Source: Tabrizicola sp. | GTDB taxonomy: Bacteria > Pseudomonadota > Alphaproteobacteria > Rhodobacterales > Rhodobacteraceae | Reading direction: 5' to 3' | Length of the DNA: 61,917 nt | NCBI RefSeq assembly: GCF_016792905.1 | Contig: NZ_JAEULP010000021.1 | Span: 1-61,917, forward strand | Shown here: positions 55,850 through 61,917 of the stretch, piece by piece | Numbering within the stretch: the stretch's first letter is position 1 | How the letters are laid out: each line of letters starts with the position of its first letter | Notes under the pieces: model-generated | The model's input: only the letters and a program-made list of their open reading frames with translations | Told to the model about the DNA's origin: nothing | Database searches by the model: none | Made by a program: the position numbers and the translations under genes

Positions 55850-55973
55850 GCCTGTGCTTTCCCACCTGTCTTGCCGCTCCGAATCCGCTGGCCCGAAACC
55901 ACTGGAAACGCGCCGTAACATGGCGCAGTCTCACGATCAATTTGCGACGGGCAATTTGTGAAAAGGCTACCCC

Positions 55974-56561
55974 ATGTTCTACCGCCCCGCCGAGGGCCAC
56001 GGCCTGCCGCACAGCCCGTTCTCGGCCATCGTCTCGCCCCGGCCGATCGGTTGGATCTCGACCCGCGCCTCGACGGGCGACAACCTGGCGCCCTATTCCT
56101 TCTTCAACGCCGTGGGCTACACGCCGCCGCAGGTGATGTTCGCGGGTGACTACCGCGACAGCATGGCGAACGCGATGGAAAGCGGGGTCTTCGCGGTGAA
56201 CATCGTGGGCGAGGCCGCGCTGGAGGCAATGAACGCGACCTCGGCCCGCTTCCCGCGCGGGACGGACGAGTTCCTCGCGGCGGGGGTGGCGAAGGCCGAG
56301 TGCGTCGCCATCGACTGCCCGCGTGTCGACGATGCTCCGGCAACGCTGGAATGCCGGGTGGTGAAGCTGGTCGATCTGATCGGGCCGGAAAAGCTCCTGC
56401 TGGGCGAGGTCGTCGGCATCCACCTCCGCGACGACTGCCTTGTCGACGGGCGGCTGGATCCAGCGCGCTACCATCCGGCGGCGCGGCTGGGCTATCACGA
56501 CTACACCTTCGTCCGCGAAGTGCGGGAATTGCGCCGCCCGAAGGACCCCGCGCAGGAATGA
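55974..56561 (+). CDS. Flavin reductase family protein (FMN-binding)
   Basis: A 195-residue flavin reductase-like split-barrel protein: FSAIVSPRPIGWISTRASTG, LAPYSFFNAVGYTPPQVMFA and the GVFAVNIVGEAALEAMNATS segment. Relatives bind FMN and reduce it with NAD(P)H or act on small substrates. Its stop overlaps the PACE gene by ATGA. Confidence 0.88.
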   Translation: MFYRPAEGHGLPHSPFSAIVSPRPIGWISTRASTGDNLAPYSFFNAVGYTPPQVMFAGDYRDSMANAMESGVFAVNIVGEAALEAMNATSARFPRGTDEFLAAGVAKAECVAIDCPRVDDAPATLECRVVKLVDLIGPEKLLLGEVVGIHLRDDCLVDGRLDPARYHPAARLGYHDYTFVREVRELRRPKDPAQE

Positions 56562-56977
56562 CCCCGGCCCGCCGCAAGATCGTCTATGCCGTCAGCTTCG
56601 AGGCGCTGGGGACGCTCGTCGCCTCCGTCGCCCTGACACTGATGTCCGACGCCAGCGCCGGGTCGTCGCTGGTGCTGTCGGCGCTGACGGCCACCATCGC
56701 TCTGTGCTGGAGCTTCGTCTTCAACACGGGCTTCGAGGCCTGGGAGGCACGGCAGCCGATGAAAGGTCGGTCCCTGAAACGCCGCACCGTCCATGCCCTG
56801 ATGTTCGAGGGCGGGTTGGTGCTGATCTGCATTCCGGTCATGGCCTGGTGGTTGCAGGTCGGCTACCTTGAGGCGCTGGCCTATGAGGCCGGGCTGATCG
56901 CGCTGTTCATCGCCTACACCTACGTCTTCACCTGGGGCTTCGACCGCATCTTCGGCCTGCCCGCCTCGGCCCGTTAG
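56558..56977 (+). CDS. PACE-family multidrug/biocide efflux protein
   Basis: A 139-residue membrane protein with four hydrophobic segments in two bacterial-transmembrane-pair repeats: IVYAVSFEALGTLVASVALT, SFVFNTGFEAWEAR, then RTVHALMFEGGLVLICIPVM and YTYVFTWGFDRIFG. The conserved F-E in each repeat and the N-T-x-F-E motif define the PACE (AceI-like) family, which exports chlorhexidine and polyamine-like compounds. It is translationally coupled to the flavin reductase. Confidence 0.9.
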   Translation: MTPARRKIVYAVSFEALGTLVASVALTLMSDASAGSSLVLSALTATIALCWSFVFNTGFEAWEARQPMKGRSLKRRTVHALMFEGGLVLICIPVMAWWLQVGYLEALAYEAGLIALFIAYTYVFTWGFDRIFGLPASAR

Positions 56978-56980
56978 CCC

Positions 56981-57008
56981 TTGCGCCGGGGCGGGCAATC
57001 TGTATAAG
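56981..57008 (+). promoter_or_regulatory. Probable promoter of the rpsF operon
   Basis: TTGCGC at 56981 and TATAAG at 57003 are separated by 16 bp, just after the PACE gene stop. They fit a vegetative promoter for the ribosomal protein operon. Confidence 0.5.
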
Positions 57009-57052
57009 GCCGCATCCTTTCCGCTTATCCATGAACCGGCGATGCCTCTCGT

Positions 57053-57085
57053 GGACGGGCTGCGGGAAGGGGTTTTCGCCCGTCC
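57053..57085 (+). promoter_or_regulatory. Hairpin in the rpsF leader
   Basis: GGACGGGC and GCCCGTCC form a perfect 8-bp stem around a 17-base loop, 33 bp before the rpsF ATG. Leaders of this operon in many bacteria bind the S6-S18 complex; I cannot confidently place the CCG-bulge motif, so the role is tentative. Confidence 0.4.
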
Positions 57086-57117
57086 TATGAAGCCGCCCTG
57101 AAACGAAGGAAGCCCGC

Positions 57118-57576
57118 ATGCCTCTTTACGAGCATGTCTTCATCTCGCGCCAGGACCTGTCCAACGCGCAAGCCGAAGGCCTTATCGAACACTTCTCCAC
57201 CGTCCTCGCGGACAACGGCGGCAAGGTCGTTGAAAACGAGTACTGGGGCGTCAAGACGATGGCCTACAAGATCAACAAGAACCGCAAGGGGCATTATGCC
57301 TTCCTGAAGTCGGACGCGCCCGCCGCTGCCGTGCAGGAAATGGAACGCCTGATGCGCCTGCATGACGACGTGATGCGCGTGCTGACCATCAAGGTCGACA
57401 AGCACGGCGAAGGCCCGTCGGTCCAGATGCAGAAGCGTGACGAGCGTGACCGCGATGGCGAGCGTTCGGATCGCGGCGACCGTGGCGGTTTCGGTGGCGA
57501 ACGCCGTGAGCGCCCGTCGTTCGGCGACCGTCCCGACCGTGGCGAGCGCCCGTCGTTCGGCGCCCCGCGTCGTTGA
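57118..57576 (+). CDS. rpsF: 30S ribosomal protein S6
   Basis: A 152-residue protein. The S6 fold occupies residues 1-95 (MPLYEHVFISRQDLSNAQAE, YWGVKTMAYKINKNRKGHYA, EMERLMRLHDDVMRVLTIKV). The tail (about 105-152) is a charged, disordered region rich in Asp, Arg and Gly with a repeated GERPSFG-like unit. S6 pairs with S18 on the 30S platform. First gene of rpsF-rpsR-rplI. Confidence 0.97.
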   Translation: MPLYEHVFISRQDLSNAQAEGLIEHFSTVLADNGGKVVENEYWGVKTMAYKINKNRKGHYAFLKSDAPAAAVQEMERLMRLHDDVMRVLTIKVDKHGEGPSVQMQKRDERDRDGERSDRGDRGGFGGERRERPSFGDRPDRGERPSFGAPRR

Positions 57577-57596
57577 TCTGAGAAAGGACATATACC

Positions 57597-57824
57597 ATGG
57601 CGAACAAACCGTTTTTCCGCCGCCGCAAGGTCTGCCCCTTCTCGGGCGACAACGCTCCGGCGATCGACTACAAGGACACCCGTCTTCTCCAGCGCTACAT
57701 CTCCGAGCGCGGCAAGATCGTCCCGTCCCGCATCACCGCAGTCTCGGCGAAGAAGCAGCGTGAACTGGCCACGGCCATCAAGCGCGCCCGCTTCCTGGCC
57801 CTGCTGCCCTATGCCGTGAAATAA
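57597..57824 (+). CDS. rpsR: 30S ribosomal protein S18
   Basis: A 75-residue basic protein: [40 protein letters not shown], and the C-terminal [13 protein letters not shown]. This is complete S18. It binds S6 and 16S rRNA. It lies 20 bp after rpsF and 12 bp before rplI. Confidence 0.98.
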   Translation: MANKPFFRRRKVCPFSGDNAPAIDYKDTRLLQRYISERGKIVPSRITAVSAKKQRELATAIKRARFLALLPYAVK

Positions 57825-57836
57825 GGAGCGACGCCA

Positions 57837-58406
57837 ATGCAAGTCATCCTTCTGGAACGTGTGGCCAAGCTTGGCCAGATGGGCGAGGTCGTGAACGTCA
57901 AGGACGGCTACGCCCGCAACTTCCTCTTGCCGCAAGGCAAGGCGCTGCGCGCGAACGACGCGAACATCAAGTCGTTCGAAGTAAAGAAGGCCCAGCTGGA
58001 AGCCACCAACCTGGAAACCCGCAAGGAGGCCGAAGCTGTCGGCGCCAAGCTGGACGGCCAGACTTTCATCGTGATCCGCTCGGCCTCGGACGCCGGTGCG
58101 CTCTACGGTTCGGTCACGCCGCGCGATGCGGCGGAAGCTGCCACCGATGCGGGCTTCACCGTCAACCGCGGCCAGATCGTGCTGGACCGCCCGATCAAGG
58201 ACCTGGGCCTGCACACCGTTTCGGTGGCGCTGCACCCGGAAGTCGCGGTGAAGATCAAGCTGAACGTGGCGCGGTCGGTCGAAGAGGCCGAGCTTCAAGC
58301 GTCCGGCAAGTCGATCCAGGAGCTTGCCGCCGAGGCGGAAGCCCAGGCCGAGTTCGAGATCGCCGAACTGTTCGACGAAGTCGGCGCGGCTGCGTCGGAA
58401 GAATAA
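57837..58406 (+). CDS. rplI: 50S ribosomal protein L9
   Basis: A 189-residue protein. The N-domain is [20 protein letters not shown] with [20 protein letters not shown], a long connecting helix follows, and the C-domain contains [13 protein letters not shown]. An acidic, Ala/Glu-rich extension of about 40 residues follows (residues 150-189), longer than the typical 150-residue L9. It ends before a strong terminator. Confidence 0.97.
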   Translation: MQVILLERVAKLGQMGEVVNVKDGYARNFLLPQGKALRANDANIKSFEVKKAQLEATNLETRKEAEAVGAKLDGQTFIVIRSASDAGALYGSVTPRDAAEAATDAGFTVNRGQIVLDRPIKDLGLHTVSVALHPEVAVKIKLNVARSVEEAELQASGKSIQELAAEAEAQAEFEIAELFDEVGAAASEE

Positions 58407-58429
58407 GGCTTTCCCGTCAAGGGATTGTG

Positions 58430-58465
58430 AAACCGCGCCCGGGCAACCGGGCGCGGTTTTTCTTT
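58430..58465 (+). terminator. Rho-independent terminator of the rpsF-rpsR-rplI operon
   Basis: A 13-bp perfect stem, AAACCGCGCCCGG with CCGGGCGCGGTTT, closes on a GCAA tetraloop and is followed by TTTCTTTT. Confidence 0.95.
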
Positions 58466-58476
58466 TAGGGCACACA

Positions 58477-58542
58477 TGTACAACACTCTTGTCATTTGTT
58501 GTACATGGCGCTATGTACAACAACCACAGAAAATGTTGTACA
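58477..58542. promoter_or_regulatory. Double operator: two copies of TGTACAACA-N11-TGTTGTACA
   Basis: Four 9-bp units lie at 58477-58485, 58497-58505, 58514-58522 and 58534-58542. They form two identical inverted pairs, each with an 11-base spacer, repeated with a 37-bp period. The last unit ends one base before the ATG of the nucleotidyltransferase gene and leaves no room for a normal ribosome site. It looks like a cooperative repressor site that covers promoter and start. Confidence 0.8.
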
Positions 58543-58543
58543 A

Positions 58544-59557
58544 ATGATCTCCCGCCACAGTCTCATCGCGAATGCAGCCTATCATGACCTCCTGCAAAGC
58601 CTGCGGGATGAGGCCGTGTCCACACTGAAAGGCACGCCCACGCGCGAGATGCGCAATGGCCGGGCCTACTGGTATGACGTGCATCGTGTCGGAACCACCG
58701 TCCGAAAATCCTATATCGGCGAGGACACGCCCGCTTTGGCAGAAAGGCTACAGCAGCACAGGGATCTCGCCCAGGAACGACAGGCCCGAGCTGCCGCGCG
58801 AACCCGGCTGGTCCGCACATTGCGCGCGGAGGGCATGCTTGGCACGGATGCCGCAGTCGGCTCGATCCTGCAGACAGCCGAGCGCCTCGGTGTGTTTCGC
58901 CTTGGAGGCACTTTGGTCGGAACTCAAGCCTTCCGCCAGTACGAAGGCGAATTGGGAATTCGCATCTCTGGCCAGCAACTTGCCCAGACCGGCGACATTG
59001 ACATAGCCCAATTCGAACGGCTGTCGTTTGCACTTGAGGACAAGGTGGAAAGCTCGCTTGCCGAAAGCTTCCACGCCCTTGATTTCGCACCCATCCCTTC
59101 CCTCAACCACCGCTCCGTCTGGCGTTGGCGGCAGACGAAATCCAACACGCTGGTCGAATTCCTCACCCCCTCGTTCCGCGCCGAAGAAGACATCCGCGAC
59201 CTGCCCGCCCTTGGTGTCGCGGCGCAGTCGCTGCATTTCCTGAACTACCTGATCGCCGAGCCGATCAAGGCGGCTGCCCTCTACCGCTCGGGCGTTCTGG
59301 TCCAAATCCCCCGGCCCGAGGCCTACGCCATCCACAAGCTGATCGTCGCCGACCGTCGCAAGGGGCAGGATCAGCTCAAATCCCGCAAGGATCGCGCGCA
59401 GGCCGCGCTGCTGATCGAGGCCTTGGCCGAGGACAGGCCCGATGAGCTGCGCGAAGCCTACGACGACGCGATGGAGCGCGGGCCGCAATGGCGGGCGCAT
59501 ATCGAGGCCACTTTAAAGCGAGTGCCCGAGACCGCCGCAAAGCTTGCCGCGCTTTGA
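58544..59557 (+). CDS. GSU2403-type nucleotidyltransferase-fold protein
   Basis: A 337-residue protein. The nucleotidyltransferase signature G-D-I-D-I occurs in AQTGDIDIAQFERLSFALED near residue 150, after GVFRLGGTLVGTQAFRQYEG, the G-S-like helix of the fold. The N-terminal 100 residues are helical and charged (RREMRNGRAYWYDVHR-like region, then EERQARAAARTRLVRTLRAE). The family is widespread but unstudied; toxin or tRNA-modifying roles are known for other members of the fold, so a regulated effector is conceivable. The ATG at 58544 is preferred; a TTG at 58496 would place the operator array inside the gene. Confidence 0.75.
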   Translation: MISRHSLIANAAYHDLLQSLRDEAVSTLKGTPTREMRNGRAYWYDVHRVGTTVRKSYIGEDTPALAERLQQHRDLAQERQARAAARTRLVRTLRAEGMLGTDAAVGSILQTAERLGVFRLGGTLVGTQAFRQYEGELGIRISGQQLAQTGDIDIAQFERLSFALEDKVESSLAESFHALDFAPIPSLNHRSVWRWRQTKSNTLVEFLTPSFRAEEDIRDLPALGVAAQSLHFLNYLIAEPIKAAALYRSGVLVQIPRPEAYAIHKLIVADRRKGQDQLKSRKDRAQAALLIEALAEDRPDELREAYDDAMERGPQWRAHIEATLKRVPETAAKLAAL

Positions 59558-59614
59558 CCAGTCGCTGTCGGGCAGAGGCAAGCCGGACGGCCCGGCCCGG
59601 GTAGCCTCACCCCC

Positions 59615-60559
59615 ATGCAGATGACAGCCACCAGCCGCGGAATCCTTGCCCTTGTTGTCGGGATCGCGGTGTTTTCCTTGCAGGACGTGATCCTGAAACT
59701 CCTGTCGGGCGACTATCCGCTGTATCAGGCGATGATCATCCGCAGCCTGACCGCGGTTCCGCTCCTCCTGATCATCGTCCGGATTCTGGATGGCCGCCTG
59801 ACCACGATCACCACGCCGAACTGGGCCCTGATGCTGGCGCGGGGTTTCCTGAACTTTGTCGCCTACACCGCCTATTACCTTGGCCTGGCGGCGATGCCGA
59901 TGGCGGACACGGTTGCGCTGTTCTTCACCGCGCCCCTCTTCATCACCCTCTTCGCCGCCTTCGTCTTCAAGGAGCGGATCGGACCGACCACCCTGTTCGC
60001 GCTACTGGCCGGGTTCGCAGGGATGCTAATGATCTTCAATCCCAGCGACAGCGTGTTCGACCCCGCCGCCCTGCTGCCGGTCCTTGGTGCGTTCGGCTAT
60101 GCGCTGACCCAGTTGGCGACGCGGGTGCTTGGCCGGACCGAGACGACGGCAGCGATGACCTTCTGGGGCAATCTGACTTTTCTCGCCAGCGCGCTTGCCC
60201 TTGCCGCCGTCTTCGGCTCCGGCGCCTATGAGGGCGCAACTCACCCCTCGCTGGCCTTCCTGACCCGGGGCTGGCAGGAGATGCCGCTTCGCGATCTCCT
60301 CCTCTTCATGTCCTGCGGGCTGATCGCCTCTATCGGGCTGTCGCTTCTGACCTATGCCTACCGCGTCGCGCCCTCGTCCTCGGTCGCGCCCTTCGAATAC
60401 AGCTTCATCATCTGGGGCGTGCTCTGGGGCTGGCTGTTCTGGGAACAGCTTCCAACGGAGCTGGCCTGGGCGGGCATCGGGCTCCTGATCGGCGCGGGGC
60501 TGCTGGTGGTCCGGGCCGAGGCGCAAAACGAAAAGGCCGCACCCGAAGGCGCGGCCTGA
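59615..60559 (+). CDS. DMT-superfamily (EamA) transporter
   Basis: A 314-residue membrane protein with ten hydrophobic segments in two EamA repeats: GILALVVGIAVFSLQDVILK, AMPMADTVALFFTAPLFITL, then VLGAFGYALTQLATRVLGRT and VAPSSSVAPFEYSFIIWGVL. It is probably a metabolite exporter or importer; the substrate is unknown. Its last codons contain the terminator of the convergent tig gene. Confidence 0.9.
   Translation: MQMTATSRGILALVVGIAVFSLQDVILKLLSGDYPLYQAMIIRSLTAVPLLLIIVRILDGRLTTITTPNWALMLARGFLNFVAYTAYYLGLAAMPMADTVALFFTAPLFITLFAAFVFKERIGPTTLFALLAGFAGMLMIFNPSDSVFDPAALLPVLGAFGYALTQLATRVLGRTETTAAMTFWGNLTFLASALALAAVFGSGAYEGATHPSLAFLTRGWQEMPLRDLLLFMSCGLIASIGLSLLTYAYRVAPSSSVAPFEYSFIIWGVLWGWLFWEQLPTELAWAGIGLLIGAGLLVVRAEAQNEKAAPEGAA
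60531..60556 (-). terminator. Terminator of tig, inside the end of the DMT gene
   Basis: Read on the minus strand, GGCCGCGCC and GGTGCGGCC form a 9-bp stem (one G-T pair) with a TTCG loop, followed by TTTT. It lies 32 bp after the tig stop and overlaps the last codons of the convergent transporter. Confidence 0.8.
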
Positions 60560-60587
60560 TCTCCTCCCGTCGGACCTGACCGGCCTC

Positions 60588-61917
60588 TTACATCTCGTCC
60601 AGCGCCTCGACGGCCTTCTGGAGCTTCTCTTTCGAGATTTCCTTCTCGGTCACTTTCGCAAGCCCGACCAGGTGGTCGACGACCTTGTCCTCGAAGACCG
60701 GCGCGCGCAGTTGCTGCTGCATCTGCTGGTTCTTCTGCACGAATTCGAAGAACTGGCGTTCCTGGCCCGGATACTGGCGGGCGGCGGCGAGGACCGCCTG
60801 GGTCATCTCGGCATCGGTCACGGTGACTTCGGCCTTGCGACCGACTTCTGCCAACAGAAGGCCCAGACGCACGCGACGCTCGGCCAGCTTCTTGTGCTCG
60901 TCCGTCGTCTCGATGGTCCCGTGGTTGTGGCCATGCTCGTTCGGGTTTTCCTCGTGCCAAAGCTGGTGCGCGATCTGGTTCGCCTCGGCTTCCACCAGGT
61001 TGCCCGGCAGGTCGAACTTGACCATCCCGTCCAGCTGGTCGAGGAGCGAGCGCTTCAGGACCGCGCGGGCCGCGCCCTTGTATTCGGCTTCCAGACGCTC
61101 GGCGACCTGCGTCTTCAGCGCGGCGAGATCGTCGGCGCCGAATTTCTTCGCCAGTTCGTCGTCGATCTCGGCCGCTTTCGGTTCCTTGACCGCCTTCACG
61201 GTGCAAGCGAAGACCGCAGCCTTGCCCGCCAGATGCGCAGCGCCGTATTCCGCCGGGAAGCTCACGTTGACCGAAACCTCGTCGCCGACCTTGGCGCCGA
61301 CAAGCTGGGCCTCGAAGCCGGGAATGAAGGAGTTGGAGCCCAACACCAGCGGATAGTCCTCGGCCGAGCCGCCCTCGAACAGCTCACCGTCGACCGAGCC
61401 CTTGAAGTCGATCACGATCTGGTCGCCGTCCTTGGCCTTGGCGCCCTTCTTGCGGTCGTCGTAGGACTTGGCGGAGCCGGCAAGGTTCTCCAGCGCCTCG
61501 GCAATCGCCTTGTCGTCGGCCTTCACGACCAGCTTTTCCAGCTTGATCTTGCCGGCGTCGACATCGGGGATCGGGGGCAGCGCGTCATAGGTCATCTCGA
61601 CCACGACATCAGTTCCCTCTTTCCAGTTTTCGCCGCCGACCATCTTCACCTCGGGCTGAAGCGCGGGGCGGTCGCCGGTCTTGTCGAAATGCTCCTTCAT
61701 CGCGCCGTCGATGGCTTCCTGCATCGCGTCGCCCAGGATACGGGTGCCGAACTGTTTCTTCAGGATGGCGAGCGGAACCTTGCCCTTGCGGAAGCCCTTG
61801 ATCTCGACCTCGGGCTGCGCCTCGATCAGCTTTTCCTGGACCTTCGCGTCCAGTTCGGCCGCCGTCACCGTGATGGTGTAGCCGCGCTTGAGGCCTTCGT
61901 TCAGGGTCTCGGTGACC
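60588..61917 (-). CDS. tig: Trigger factor (start beyond the window)
   Basis: 443 codons are inside the window. The visible N-terminus is [20 protein letters not shown], so only the first one or two codons are missing. The ribosome-binding signature is [17 protein letters not shown]. The FKBP-like isomerase domain is [20 protein letters not shown] with [20 protein letters not shown]. The helical C-domain follows, with a His-rich [13 protein letters not shown] segment. It folds nascent proteins at the ribosome exit. Confidence 0.97.
   Translation of the reverse strand, partial: VTETLNEGLKRGYTITVTAAELDAKVQEKLIEAQPEVEIKGFRKGKVPLAILKKQFGTRILGDAMQEAIDGAMKEHFDKTGDRPALQPEVKMVGGENWKEGTDVVVEMTYDALPPIPDVDAGKIKLEKLVVKADDKAIAEALENLAGSAKSYDDRKKGAKAKDGDQIVIDFKGSVDGELFEGGSAEDYPLVLGSNSFIPGFEAQLVGAKVGDEVSVNVSFPAEYGAAHLAGKAAVFACTVKAVKEPKAAEIDDELAKKFGADDLAALKTQVAERLEAEYKGAARAVLKRSLLDQLDGMVKFDLPGNLVEAEANQIAHQLWHEENPNEHGHNHGTIETTDEHKKLAERRVRLGLLLAEVGRKAEVTVTDAEMTQAVLAAARQYPGQERQFFEFVQKNQQMQQQLRAPVFEDKVVDHLVGLAKVTEKEISKEKLQKAVEALDEM

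Noticed and set aside
58477-58542. A short CRISPR or transposon end
   Set aside because: The four units form two exact inverted pairs ending at a start codon, with no target duplication or transposase; an operator fits better.

Overview
The window looks like about 62 kb of chromosome from a high-GC alphaproteobacterium of the Rhodobacteraceae/Paracoccaceae type. The evidence is a lexA gene with an alphaproteobacterial SOS box (GAAC-N7-GAAC), the run trpG-trpD-trpC-moaC-moeA-lexA, a double cold-shock-domain protein, the S6-S18-L9 operon and heavy use of ATGA-overlapped operons. No species can be named from the sequence alone.

Left part (1-7404): a minus-strand transport cluster holds a 57-residue membrane protein that is easy to miss, an NCS1 permease, a TIM-barrel protein and the start of a secreted binding protein. 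Divergent from it is a GntR/UTRA regulator whose end overlaps a GlpD-type glycerol-3-phosphate dehydrogenase. A quinone oxidoreductase and a divergent LysR regulator follow. At 7422-8245 lies a complete but internally deleted IS3-family element, with 28-bp inverted repeats and an ACG target duplication.

Defence island (8424-19228): five minus-strand genes, each overlapping the next, run hsdM, hsdS, a PtuA-like ATPase, a PtuB-like HNH nuclease (the Septu pair) and hsdR. A Phd/YefM antitoxin-like gene stands in front. Upstream lie a repeat-rich intergenic tract (GGGACA units and a 10-bp hairpin), a RepA/AAA_25-type ATPase, a gene of unknown function and, at 19181-19228, the 3' part of a tRNA-Cys gene. 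That fragment looks like the far attachment site of an integrated element. The intact tRNA and an integrase are not in the window. The Septu pair nested inside a type I restriction operon is the most interesting system here.

Core region (19443-61917): housekeeping genes follow. They are a divergent polysaccharide deacetylase with a very long Ala/Pro/Glu linker, ppiD-trpE, an aminotransferase, a parDE toxin-antitoxin pair, fabI-lysE-gpt, pdxH, a cold-shock protein with a DUF192 protein, tRNA-Pro, selO, an XRE-cupin regulator, kbl-tdh (threonine breakdown), trpGDC-moaC-moeA-lexA, comEC, gltX and gltA. After these come a putrescine block (carbamoylputrescine amidase, a DUF2235 hydrolase, a group IV decarboxylase and a divergent Lrp regulator), a lone MupA-type luciferase-like oxygenase, an ABC-F ATPase with an upstream peptide and a structured leader, malonyl-CoA synthetase, EcsC, GNAT, a flavin reductase with a PACE pump, rpsF-rpsR-rplI, a GSU2403-type nucleotidyltransferase behind a striking operator array, a DMT transporter, and trigger factor cut by the right edge.
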